Positions 1 through 7,638 of a stretch of DNA of 64,000 nucleotides are shown piece after piece. The translations under genes and the position numbers were made by a program. This stretch comes from Lewinellaceae bacterium (lineage in GTDB: Bacteria > Bacteroidota > Bacteroidia > Chitinophagales > Saprospiraceae): positions 1-64,000 of the forward strand of contig JADJSY010000034.1 of assembly GCA_016711435.1 (NCBI GenBank), given 5' to 3'. Position 1 is the stretch's first letter, and every line of letters starts with the position of its first letter. The notes under the pieces are model-generated. The model was not told the DNA's origin. It saw only the letters and a program-made list of their open reading frames with translations, and ran no database searches.

Positions 1-192
1 TCTTGCCCGATAAAAACCTTGTCCGGTGTTTTTTTGGCCCAATGCATCAGGCGCGCTGTCATCCGATAGGGCCTTTTTTTTGAGATCGATGGCAGATTTA
101 AGCACAATAACGCCCCTTTCATTGACTTCCTTCAGGATGTCAATTTTGATAGTCGGGATTTTTAGAAAGGGCGTTTTTTTCAAATTCTTCAT
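1..192 (-). CDS. Feruloyl-CoA synthase-like AMP-binding protein, 5' end only, frameshifted
   Basis: Only the N-terminus lies in the window; the gene runs off the left edge. The start ATG is at 190-192, six bases below the stop of the upstream TonB receptor gene, so the two are probably co-transcribed. The first ~40 residues read in one frame up to a run of eight T (plus strand, 71-78). The next stretch, PYRMTARLMHWAKKTPDKVF, is in the adjacent frame. That stretch resembles the start of feruloyl-CoA synthase family acyl-CoA ligases, which carry an 'R..LxHWAxxxPDxxFLA' motif near residue 50. Removing one T restores a single reading frame, so the break may be a sequencing error. The family activates hydroxycinnamates with ATP and CoA. 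The crotonase relic at 2.9 kb fits the same pathway. Identity rests on about 60 residues and is tentative. Confidence 0.5.
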   Translation of the reverse strand, partial: MKNLKKTPFLKIPTIKIDILKEVNERGVIVLKSAIDLKKKALSDDSAPDALGQKNTGQGFYRAR

Positions 193-197
193 CACAT

Positions 198-2627
198 TTA
201 TTCTTCAGCGCCCGCAGGTTTCTTTTTGGCCACTTGTTTGCCTTGATTAATCCGGTAATTGAATGTCAGATTCACTTGTCGCCGCCGCCACTGGAAATCG
301 CTTTCGCTTCGGAAGTTGTCGCCCTCGGTAACGGTGCGCATTTTGCGTGTATTGAAAAGGTCGGATACGTTCAGTGTCAGCGTGCCTTTGTTGCGTAAAA
401 TGTCTTTACTGGCGGCCAGATCGATAAAATACAGGGCTTTTCGGCTGCCTTGCGCCGTTTTTTGCGGCGCTTCGTAGTTGCCGCGCACCTGAAAATCAAA
501 ATTCTTGGGGAGAATAAATTTAGAGGTTACACGACTAAACCAACTATATGTCGAAGTTTTATAAGCCGTTTCGATGTTGCTACCATCAATTTCGGCGTGG
601 AAAAAATTGAAATTCATGTCTAATTTCCACCACTTTTTGGGCGAATAACCGGTAGTAAATTCTACCCCGAAAGCGTTTTCCCGGAGCAGGTTTTCCGGGC
701 GGGTAGTGGCATTGCCTGCATTGTCGACTTGCCGGATACGATCAATTTTGTCCTCCGTGTGCCGATAGTAGATCGAGGATGAGAACGAACCTTTATCAAA
801 ATACCGGATGTGTCCGAGTTCCAGCACATCGCTGAATTCCGGGTTGAGATCGGGGTTGCCGCTCCAGAAGTTTCGGCTGTCGGTAAAAGTAACGAAGGGA
901 CTCAGGTCGTTGTACACCGGACGGCGCACGCGGCGGCTGTAGCTCCACTGGATGGCGTTGTTTTTGGGCAGTTCGTAAGTCAGGTGCAGGCTGGGGAAAA
1001 AGTTGAAATAATTACGCGGGTTTTCCACGTTTGTTTCCCGGAGGAGTGTATTCACATCGGTGTGTTCAGCCCGGAGGCCTGCCTGCCAGGAGAATTTCTG
1101 GTGTTTGTTGCCGTAAATAGCATAGGCGCCGTTGATATTTTCCTTGTAAATGAAGTAGTTATCCAATCCGGGAAGGGTTGTAAAAGAGCCGTCGGCATTT
1201 TTTTCAGTGACGATATAGTCGTTCACCATATCGCGAAAACTGCTGCGCAGGCCGGTCTCGAATTTGCCGTCTTTGCCGATAGGCCGCACATAATCTACCT
1301 GGAGCAGGTACTGGTTTTCGTATTCGTCGTTCAGCGATCTCTGGAAAATATTTTTTGAAATGTCTTCCGTTCCGTCCGGGAAAAATGTTTGCTGCGGAAA
1401 CATTTGGTCGGAGCGCTCCCAATAGTTCAGGTATTTGGCTTCGGCGGTCAGCTCGTGTCCTTCGTTCCCGAATTTTCTTTTGTAAACGATCGAGTATTCC
1501 GAGTTGGGTTCGTCTTCCGTTTCATCCTGCTGGCGCAGGGTATAACCGAGCGGCGTGGAAAGATTGTAGAGATAATCCTCGTAGCGTATGTCCGACAGTC
1601 GCCGGGCATCGCTGCGGCGCCACAGGTAAGAAGCCGTCAGAATGTTGTTTTCGCTGAAAAAATAATCCAGTCCGCCGCGAATGTTGTTGTTTAGACCGGT
1701 CATTTCGTTGTCGGTGGTTTGTCGCAGCAGGAAAGTGGTGTCGCCCACAAACCGCTCCTGAAACATGGTTCCACCGCCCGGTGAAACACGGTATGAAAAG
1801 CCGTAATTGATAAAAAAATTAATTTTCCGGTGGCGGTAATTGAGGTTGGCTGCGGCCCCATAATTGGTAGGCTGACCGGCGATGAGTTCGATGGAACCGT
1901 TAAAGCCCTGCTTCTGGTCTTTTTTCAAAATGATGTTGATAATCCCTGCGGAGCCTTCCGCCTCGTAACGCGCGGAGGGGTTGGTGATAATTTCCACACG
2001 ATCAATCATGCTCGCCTGAAGTTGTTGCAGGCCGCTGCTGCCTTTGAAACTGACCAGGCCGGAGGGTTTGCCATCAATCAGGATACGCACATTATCGCTG
2101 CCACGCAGTTTGACGGTGCCTTCCGGGTCAACCGTGACAGAGGGAATATTGGTCAAAATATCGGTGGCCGAACCGCCTGCGTTGGAAAGGTCTTTTCCGA
2201 CATTGAATATTTTTTTGTCCAAAGCCAGTACCATACTGCTTTTTTCGGCGGTTACTTCTACTTCGTCGAGCGTCGTAGCAGAAGCGGCCAGCCGCAAGGT
2301 TCCCAGATCGTGCTGGGGATGTTCTTTTGTCAGGGAAAATTCCGGCGTTTTAATGGTTTCAAAACCGATGAACTCTATTTCCGCCGTAAAAACACCCAGG
2401 GGCAGTGCGATGTTAAACAGCCCTTTTTCGTCGGTTAAAGCGCCGCCCGCTAATTTTTTTTCGGGCATTTGGTATAAGCGGACACTGGCGTAAGCCAGCG
2501 GAGCGGCTGTAGATGATTCTGTCAGTTTACCTTTCACAGAAGCGTTTTGTGCGGCGACGCCAACAGAAAAAAGCAACAACCATAGCAGGGTTGGGATTTG
2601 CAGTATGGATTTGTTAAAATATTTCAT
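198..2627 (-). CDS. TonB-dependent outer membrane receptor (OMP_b-brl_3 type)
   Basis: An 809-residue outer membrane protein. A signal peptide covers roughly residues 1-26 (hydrophobic LLWLLLFSVGVAAQ). It is followed by a carboxypeptidase-regulatory-like beta-sandwich (~28-110, with ASVKGKLTESS and GLFNIALPLG), a plug domain (~125-235, with GGSATDILTNIPSVTVD and VEIITNPSARYEAEGSAGII), and a long C-terminal beta barrel rich in aromatic and charged strands. This domain order is typical of the Bacteroidota outer-membrane-beta-barrel family 3 receptors, which import ligands or act as uncharacterised barrels. No SusD partner is adjacent. Its downstream neighbour is the CoA-ligase start at 192 and its upstream neighbour is a crotonase relic, so uptake of an aromatic acid is possible, but this is inference. 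The 5' leader contains a GATAAC repeat interrupted by a MITE. Confidence 0.9.
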   Translation of the reverse strand: MKYFNKSILQIPTLLWLLLFSVGVAAQNASVKGKLTESSTAAPLAYASVRLYQMPEKKLAGGALTDEKGLFNIALPLGVFTAEIEFIGFETIKTPEFSLTKEHPQHDLGTLRLAASATTLDEVEVTAEKSSMVLALDKKIFNVGKDLSNAGGSATDILTNIPSVTVDPEGTVKLRGSDNVRILIDGKPSGLVSFKGSSGLQQLQASMIDRVEIITNPSARYEAEGSAGIINIILKKDQKQGFNGSIELIAGQPTNYGAAANLNYRHRKINFFINYGFSYRVSPGGGTMFQERFVGDTTFLLRQTTDNEMTGLNNNIRGGLDYFFSENNILTASYLWRRSDARRLSDIRYEDYLYNLSTPLGYTLRQQDETEDEPNSEYSIVYKRKFGNEGHELTAEAKYLNYWERSDQMFPQQTFFPDGTEDISKNIFQRSLNDEYENQYLLQVDYVRPIGKDGKFETGLRSSFRDMVNDYIVTEKNADGSFTTLPGLDNYFIYKENINGAYAIYGNKHQKFSWQAGLRAEHTDVNTLLRETNVENPRNYFNFFPSLHLTYELPKNNAIQWSYSRRVRRPVYNDLSPFVTFTDSRNFWSGNPDLNPEFSDVLELGHIRYFDKGSFSSSIYYRHTEDKIDRIRQVDNAGNATTRPENLLRENAFGVEFTTGYSPKKWWKLDMNFNFFHAEIDGSNIETAYKTSTYSWFSRVTSKFILPKNFDFQVRGNYEAPQKTAQGSRKALYFIDLAASKDILRNKGTLTLNVSDLFNTRKMRTVTEGDNFRSESDFQWRRRQVNLTFNYRINQGKQVAKKKPAGAEE

Positions 2628-2633
2628 CTTAAG

Positions 2634-2806
2634 TTGTTATCCGTTATTAGTGTTGATAATCAAGTATTTGCAAAAAAATTAGTCTAAACCAATTTTGCAG
2701 GGAATGTTTAAAAATGTGTGGCACACCTTCAACTGAACTTTCATTATCAATCAATTACGTGAGGTGTGCCACACTTTTTTGAACACTCCCATTTTGCACA
2801 CCTACT
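2634..2806 (-). repeat. GATAAC dispersed repeat, copy 1 (interrupted by MITE)
   Basis: Read on the minus strand, this is AGTAGGTGTGCAAAAT, then the MITE, then a TTTGCAAATACTTGATTATC core and a tail of ATAAC/GATAAC units. The same order without the interruption occurs at 62,984-63,078; partial copies lie at 29,430 and 32,727. This copy ends about 7 bases upstream of the TonB receptor start, so it could include that gene's promoter region. The parts used for comparison are 2634-2699 and 2791-2806. Confidence 0.7.
2700..2790. mobile_element. 91-bp MITE with 29-bp terminal inverted repeats and 8-bp target duplication
   Basis: The element begins GGGAATGTTTAAAAATGTGT and ends ...AAGTGT reversed into TTTGAACACTCCC. 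The two 29-bp ends match at 26 positions when one is reverse-complemented, and both contain the word TGTGGCACACCT. It is flanked on both sides by ATTTTGCA (2692-2699 and 2791-2798), an 8-bp direct repeat that looks like a target-site duplication. An uninterrupted version of the surrounding sequence (AGGTGTGCAAAATTAG) exists at 62,986-63,003, which supports insertion. The element has no coding capacity. An 8-bp duplication fits mobilisation by an IS256/Mutator-like transposase; that assignment is inference and no transposase gene is in the window. Confidence 0.82.
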
Positions 2807-2926
2807 CAAGTTCATTTATGATGCTGCAAAGTAGTTACGACCCTGCAACCCATTTTTATTGTGGAGATGTAGCCCTGTTTTTTGGCGACTTATGCGTTAA
2901 TTCCGTACTGCACAGATAGATATTCG

Positions 2927-3280
2927 CTATAAATTTAAGCCCTGTCCGGCATCCACAATGCGGGGCAGGACGTGCATCAGGGCATAATTCGTCATCCCTG
3001 CATTGGCCGCTATTTTTTGCGCCAGTTCATAAGCCTTGTCAAAACCTTGTCCGTCGCCCACCAGGTATTGCGATAACCCAATTTGTTCACCTTCTACAGC
3101 GGAATATACACGCCCCGTGAGCATCATATCTGTCATGCGGGCTATAACGATGAGTTTGGGTACGCGAACCGATGCACCGCCACCCACAAAATGCCGCGCT
3201 GGCCTTCCGGCAAAGCGTAAAAAGTGCTGTTTTCCGCTACCCGGATGGCGGGCCAGTTCTAAGCCGCGCTACCAGGCCGT
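2927..3280 (-). pseudogene. Crotonase (enoyl-CoA hydratase) relic of the feruloyl-CoA-associated type
   Basis: The open part (2927-3187) encodes GGGASVRVPKLI, ARMTDMMLTGRVYSAVEGEQ, IGLSQYLV and MTNYALMHVLPRIVDAG. This matches the C-terminal half of a crotonase clade often found beside feruloyl-CoA synthases. Just upstream the expected preceding segment, IRVAENSTFYALPEGQRGI, is present but shifted by one base (ATTTTG where ATTTTTG is expected, near 3191). Further upstream, GLELA appears near 3262 but the intervening residues are missing. The C-terminal ~40 residues of the family are also absent, replaced by a stop after GQGLNL. Loss at both ends plus internal deletion makes this a real relic rather than only a read error. 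In the intact family the protein hydrates an enoyl-CoA thioester. Confidence 0.6.
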
Positions 3281-3647
3281 CATCCGCCCGCCGGCACTGT
3301 CCATTGCAGTTTTCCAACCCGGTGCCCAACGGTTCACGCCTTGCGCGTTGCGTTCGCTAGTTCCGGAGGTCAAGCCCTGGCTGAGTTCTCCGTAAATATG
3401 GCCATTTACTGGAGTTGGAAAATTCTCATGGCCAGAATGGTCCACAGCGTTGCCTTGCGGGGCGTAGGCAGTTGTGCGGATGTTTGTTTGGTGGCAAGTT
3501 GTTATTTAAGATGTAGATTCTGACAAATATAAGGTAGCCTATTTCTAAAAAGAGTGACCAAAGGCATTTGGAGCGGGTTTGAAGAGAGTTAGGCACTCAT
3601 TCTAACATTACAATTTATTGCTACTTTTGATCTTTCATACCCGGAAT
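3281..3647. other. Gene-poor stretch with possible further crotonase decay
   Basis: No intact gene is visible. On the minus strand a short frame (about 3500 to 3290) contains GELSQGLTSGTSERNAQG, which could be the degraded middle of the same crotonase but does not match it well enough to annotate. The stretch 3520-3647 is AT-rich and shows no clear promoter or structure. Confidence 0.35.
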
Positions 3648-3839
3648 ATGCAACACAAACAGCCGCTTAAGATTTTCATCGTTTATGCCCGTGAGGATGG
3701 AGGATGCAAAACAGACCGTGATAGCGATTGTGAAAAAAATGAAAAACCTGCTCATGTAGTAGCCCTTGCCTCGTTCAGCATCGGAAAATATGAGGTAACT
3801 CAGGCCTGGCGTGGCCGGGTAGCCAATTTCTTCTCTTGA
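3648..3839 (+). pseudogene. TIR / SUMF1 (formylglycine-enzyme-like) fusion relic
   Basis: The 63-residue frame starting MQHKQPLKIFIVYARED looks like the first strand of a TIR domain. Some 20 residues later it changes to KPAHVVALASFSIGKYEVTQ, the start of an FGE-sulfatase/SUMF1 domain (usual form 'PxHxVxLxxFxIGKYEVTxxqW'). In Bacteroidota, TIR domains are fused to SUMF1-like domains in longer signalling or defence proteins. Here the TIR body and linker are lost and the SUMF1 part stops after ~25 residues, so this is a collapsed remnant. There are no neighbours of related function. The reading is by motif only. Confidence 0.5.
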
Positions 3840-3913
3840 GGTGAAAAATTAGGAAATGAATGAGACATAGTATTTATTAGATAATTTTAACATATTACTT
3901 AATCAAAACACGC

Positions 3914-4479
3914 ATGAATTTATCACAAATAAAGACAGACATCTACGCCCTGTATGATGAATGCTTAGAGAACATTTTGCCTTTTCATCGAAAACTGGAT
4001 TTGTTCATCGTACCGGAATACCTTGTCGAAAGGGTACTAAATGCCACAGGAATTGATATTCGTAATCATTGGGTTTGTATTGACAATTTCGGTATTCTCC
4101 ACACACTCGAACAACATGGTAACCCCTTGTCAGAAGCCAGGCGGGGTCAGATTGCCGTGGAAAAAGAAGATTTTGTAAAATTCCTGGATGTGTTTCTGGA
4201 ACCCGATGAGATACAATTATCAGGAACAACCAAACGAACCAACTTGCCGCTGATTCAATTTATAAAAATTATGGGGGATAAAAAATTCGTCATCAAAGAT
4301 CCGTCAGCGAAAAGAAGGTAAGCAGAGTCGTGTTCCCACCATGTAAAATGAAAGCCGCACGTAACGAGGCGGGCGGCTTAAACCCTATTAGATGCCGAAG
4401 CAATCCTATTCGATACGTCCAAAACGTTTGGGCAGTACAAAGATACGACTTTAAAAGTCGGAATCAATGGCTTCCATAA
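3914..4479 (+). CDS. PBECR-like nuclease domain protein, probably frameshifted near its C-terminus
   Basis: The first 135 residues are open to 4321. The segment DNFGILHTLEQHGNPLSEAR, then RGQIAVEKEDF (near residues 57-90) and LPLIQFIKIMGDKKFVIK resembles the phage-barnase-EndoU-ColicinE5/D-RelE-like (PBECR) nuclease fold. That family has an H..HG..EaxRGQ pattern and ends in a VxTMYK-like motif. The expected end is missing from the open frame, but adding one base near 4290 and another near 4343 yields EIRQRKEGKQSRVPTMYK, then AARNEAGGLNP and a stop at 4477-4479. So the gene is probably ~188 residues with two single-base errors, or a recently broken toxin. PBECR domains occur in phage-borne and polymorphic toxins. 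No immunity gene is recognisable nearby. Confidence 0.5.
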
Positions 4480-4651
4480 AATGTTTTTAACTGGCAGATT
4501 TGCTTCATTTTATTCAAATTTTTCAAATCAATGGCCTTGTCATAGTTGATGTACCTTTACCTGCCCATTTTGCAACACAGGTTGCTGCCTGTGTTTTATA
4601 AGGTAACCTTATATTATCAACAAATATATGTTCCCTTCTTGCCACCCTTTC

Positions 4652-4659
4652 TATTTTTG
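4652..4659 (+). promoter_or_regulatory. Candidate -7 element for the MarR gene
   Basis: TATTTTTG fits the Bacteroidota -7 consensus TAnnTTTG. No TTG is found at the ideal 19-base distance. If used, transcription would begin at about 4666, favouring the second ATG (4677) as start codon. Confidence 0.35.
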
Positions 4660-4667
4660 TAAAAATA

Positions 4668-5099
4668 ATGTGCATCATGCCCGCAAGGACGATATACCTG
4701 ATTAAAAGGCTGGAAACAGAAGTTACGACACGAATGATTGAAATGCTGGGCACATATGATGTTACGCCGGCCCAGTTTACCATTTTAAGTTTTGTCGGCG
4801 ACAGCGAGACGGATTTGTCATCTGCCCAATTGTCAAGGCGGTTTTTGATGACCCCGCAAGCCATGAACGAAGTGGTGGGCACTATGCAGCGCAAAGCCTT
4901 GCTTAAAAAAAATACCGACCCCAACCATAAGCGCATCCTGCGTATTCAACTCACGGAAAAAGGGCAAAAGACACTGCAACAGTGCAATGATGTTATGGAT
5001 AGCCTCGAAGCGGATTTGCTGGCAGGCTTTGGTGTGGAAGAAGTTGACTTCTTTCGCAACTTCATTGGAAAGATATTAGCCCAAAGAAGCGGCAGCTGA
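4668..5099 (+). CDS. MarR-family transcriptional regulator
   Basis: A 143-residue winged-helix regulator (140 if the second ATG at 4677 is used, which the nearby -7-like element favours). The helix-turn-helix is at about residues 45-75 (LSSAQLSRRFLMTPQAMNEV). The wing follows with KKNTDPNHKRILRIQLTEKG, the characteristic 'DxRxxxLxLTxxG' beta-hairpin in slightly altered form. Flanking N- and C-terminal helices form the usual dimer interface. MarR proteins repress genes for aromatic acid catabolism or efflux until a phenolic ligand binds, and hydroxycinnamate regulators are often of this family. The CoA-ligase and crotonase remnants upstream make that role plausible here but unproven. It is convergent with gabD. 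Confidence 0.88.
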   Translation: MCIMPARTIYLIKRLETEVTTRMIEMLGTYDVTPAQFTILSFVGDSETDLSSAQLSRRFLMTPQAMNEVVGTMQRKALLKKNTDPNHKRILRIQLTEKGQKTLQQCNDVMDSLEADLLAGFGVEEVDFFRNFIGKILAQRSGS

Positions 5100-5137
5100 T
5101 TTTTGCCTTCTGAACGTACCCTATTGGCTTTTAATCA

Positions 5138-6589
5138 TCAAAGCCCTGCGATGCAGATATACTTCACTTCCAAAAACTCATCCAAACCGTATTTGGAACC
5201 TTCCCGGCCAATGCCGCTTTCTTTCATACCTCCAAAGGGTGCAACAGTAGTCGCTACCAACCCCGTATTGACGCCGATCATACCGTAATCGAGCGCTTCG
5301 GCAACCCGGAACACCCGGCCAATATCGCGGCCATAAAAATATGCGGCCAATCCATAAGGCGTATCATTGGCTATTTGAATGGCCTCCTGTTCCGAATCGA
5401 AGCGCGTGACAGGTGCTACGGGTCCAAAAATTTCTTCGTGCATAATATCCATACCTGAAGTTACGTCCGCCAGTATGGTTGCCTCAAAAAAGGTACCTGA
5501 CATGGAATGACCGCCGGTGAGCAGACGCGCGCCTTTTTGGGTGGCATCTCCCACAAGGCGCTGTACTTTATCCAAAGCCTCGGCATTGATGAGCGGGCCG
5601 ATACTCACGCCCTGTTCCGTACCGGCGCCTACTTTTTGTTTTTGTACGGCGGGGATAAATTTTTCGAGAAAAGCCTCATAAACGCCGCTTTGCACCAAGA
5701 CCCTGTTGGCGCACACACAGGTTTGTCCCGCATTGCGGTATTTGGACGCGATGGCTCCTTCTACTGCTGCGTCCAGATCTGCGTCGTCAAAAACAATAAA
5801 CGGTGCATTCCCGCCCAGCTCCAGTGAAATCTTTTTCACCGTATCCGCACTTTGGCGCATGAGCAATTTGCCCACTTCCGTACTCCCTGTAAAAGATAAT
5901 TTCCGAACTATTGAACTGTCTGTCAGCGTTTTGCCGATGGTAGCAGCATCCATTCCGGTTACGATATTGATGACGCCAGGCGGGAAGCCGGCACGTGTTG
6001 CCAGTTCAGCCAGCGCCAGCGCCGAGAGCGGAGTTTCTTCCGATGGTTTGATGACGACCGTGCAACCAGCTGCCAGGGCAGGCGCTACTTTCCGGGTTAT
6101 CATGGCATTCGGAAAATTCCAGGGCGTAATGGCAGCCACAACGCCAACCGGCTGCTTGGTCACCAGCAGTCGCAGACCGGGTTGGTGGGGCGGAATAATA
6201 TCGCCGTAAGTCCGTTTGCCTTCTTCCGCAAACCACTCGATAAATGATGCGCCGTAACGCACTTCCCCGCGCGCTTCGGCCAGGGGTTTGCCCTGTTCCA
6301 GGGTCATCAGCAAACCCAGATCCTCCGCATTTGCCAGAATCAGGTCATGCCAACGTCGCAGAATACCGGCACGGACGGTGGCAGTTTTGGCGCGCCAGTC
6401 GGCTAGTGCCGCATCGGCTGCAGCAATGGCCGACTCAGTTTCCACTGCACTGCAGTCGGCTACTTCGGCGAGTATTTCGTTGTTGGCCGGATTGAACACC
6501 GGAAAGGTTTTGCCCGATTGGGCGCCAACCCATTCGCCATGAATGTAACTTTGGTGGCGGAGCAGCGTGGAATCTTTCAAAAAAGACAT
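5138..6589 (-). CDS. gabD: Succinate-semialdehyde dehydrogenase, NAD(P)-dependent
   Basis: A 483-residue aldehyde dehydrogenase of normal GabD length. Visible signatures are the cofactor-binding ITPWNFPNAMITRKVAPALA (~150-170), KPSEETPLSA, FTGSTEVGK, the general-base LELGGNAPFIVFDDAD (Glu near 256) and the catalytic cysteine in NAGQTCVCANR (~290). The N-terminal YIHGEWVGAQSGKTFPVFNP is characteristic of the GabD/DavD branch. It oxidises succinate semialdehyde (or glutarate semialdehyde) to the dicarboxylate in the cytoplasm. No transaminase gene is adjacent. A related possibility is an aromatic aldehyde dehydrogenase serving the aromatic-acid remnants to the left, but the sequence favours GabD. 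It stands alone, convergent with the MarR gene. Confidence 0.88.
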   Translation of the reverse strand: MSFLKDSTLLRHQSYIHGEWVGAQSGKTFPVFNPANNEILAEVADCSAVETESAIAAADAALADWRAKTATVRAGILRRWHDLILANAEDLGLLMTLEQGKPLAEARGEVRYGASFIEWFAEEGKRTYGDIIPPHQPGLRLLVTKQPVGVVAAITPWNFPNAMITRKVAPALAAGCTVVIKPSEETPLSALALAELATRAGFPPGVINIVTGMDAATIGKTLTDSSIVRKLSFTGSTEVGKLLMRQSADTVKKISLELGGNAPFIVFDDADLDAAVEGAIASKYRNAGQTCVCANRVLVQSGVYEAFLEKFIPAVQKQKVGAGTEQGVSIGPLINAEALDKVQRLVGDATQKGARLLTGGHSMSGTFFEATILADVTSGMDIMHEEIFGPVAPVTRFDSEQEAIQIANDTPYGLAAYFYGRDIGRVFRVAEALDYGMIGVNTGLVATTVAPFGGMKESGIGREGSKYGLDEFLEVKYICIAGL

Positions 6590-6623
6590 TTTTTATTGGT
6601 TTATTGGTTTACAGGTTTATGGT

Positions 6624-7466
6624 TTATTCTTTGCCCTCGGGGCAGGGCCACAAATAATCGGACAAAGGATAGTTGCGTTTTTGATAGGAAAAATGCCACC
6701 ACTCCGTCCGGATGCCTTTGAAACCGACCGCCTCCAGGGTTTTGCGAAGCAAGGCCCGGTTGGCCAGAACCTGGGCGGATAAACGCGTAAAATCGGTGTG
6801 CGCCTTCTCCCCGAAAAAGTCGTAAGGCGTCCCCATATCGAGTTCCTTGCCCTGGGCATCCACGATACTGAGGTCGACGGCAGCCCCCCGGCTGTGCATC
6901 GAACCTTTCGTGGGTGGCGTTACATAATTCGGATCGGGCACCTTATCCCACAGCCGTTGCTGATAGGGCCGGGGACGGTAACAATCAAACATAACCAGTG
7001 TTAAACCGTTGTTTTTCAGCGACTTGTTAGCTTTTACTATGGCTTCTGCCGCTTCCGGACGCAGGAGACAACGCGCGCAATCATAAATTTTGGATTTGGT
7101 GAAATTGTCCGCAGTGGCATACCGGATGTCTAAACGGATCGTTGGGTCCAGGGCCGCCAGGTCGGCAAACCCGTTTTGCAAAATGGCGGCTCCCGGTACG
7201 CCTGGGGTAGCGCCCGGCGCCCGCTCTGATCCGCTTTTACCCGCAGATGCCGCCGGTGGGGGCGGAGCAGCAGACTCGGCTTCTCCTGCCGGTTCTTCCA
7301 AATCTATCGGTTTGGGTGCAATGGTATCCCTTGCAGTGCCGGCCTCGGGAATGTCTTGGGATATCTTTGACTGCGGCGGCGGGGCGCCCGAATCACAGGC
7401 GATTATGGCCCCGATGAATGGAAGAACAAGGGCGATCATTTTTATCATGGCGGTTATGACGGTCAA
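6624..7466 (-). CDS. D-alanyl-D-alanine dipeptidase (VanX/DdpX family) lipoprotein
   Basis: A 280-residue exported zinc peptidase. The N-terminus (…MIKMIALVLPFIGAIIACDS) is a lipoprotein signal with cysteine in IIAC; the real start may be the internal ATG at 7446-7448. A proline/alanine-rich linker (~30-80) precedes the catalytic domain. Metal-ligand motifs are SMHSRGAAVDLS (SxHxxGxAxD) and EWWHFSY (ExxH), plus FDCYRPRPYQ with the conserved arginine. Members hydrolyse D-Ala-D-Ala; outside resistance clusters they are thought to recycle or scavenge peptidoglycan dipeptides. The membrane anchor puts the enzyme in the periplasm, which argues for a nutritional or wall-turnover role rather than VanX-type glycopeptide resistance. 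No van genes are nearby. Confidence 0.88.
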   Translation of the reverse strand: MTVITAMIKMIALVLPFIGAIIACDSGAPPPQSKISQDIPEAGTARDTIAPKPIDLEEPAGEAESAAPPPPAASAGKSGSERAPGATPGVPGAAILQNGFADLAALDPTIRLDIRYATADNFTKSKIYDCARCLLRPEAAEAIVKANKSLKNNGLTLVMFDCYRPRPYQQRLWDKVPDPNYVTPPTKGSMHSRGAAVDLSIVDAQGKELDMGTPYDFFGEKAHTDFTRLSAQVLANRALLRKTLEAVGFKGIRTEWWHFSYQKRNYPLSDYLWPCPEGKE

Positions 7467-7638
7467 GTTGAATGTTTAGGCACCACACAAACGTACGAGC
7501 ATGTTCTGGATTTTCAATTTCACGGTATATCTCAAAATACCCGTGTTTTTGTTTCTGTCTCTAAAATCCTGTAATTCATCGAAAGCCTGTAAACGAAAGC
7601 AAACATTTTTGCGTTTAACTGACTACTTTTTTAATGCT

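Noticed and set aside
810..2438. Long plus-strand open frames opposite the TonB receptor gene
   Set aside because: They are antisense frames without recognisable domains; the minus-strand gene has clear family motifs.
2700..2790. Ordinary terminator for the crotonase relic
   Set aside because: The arms are flanked by exact 8-bp direct repeats and an uninterrupted copy of the site exists, which a terminator would not explain.
6624..7466. Glycopeptide-resistance vanX
   Set aside because: The protein is an exported lipoprotein and no vanH/vanA-type genes are adjacent; a periplasmic dipeptidase cannot act like cytoplasmic VanX.
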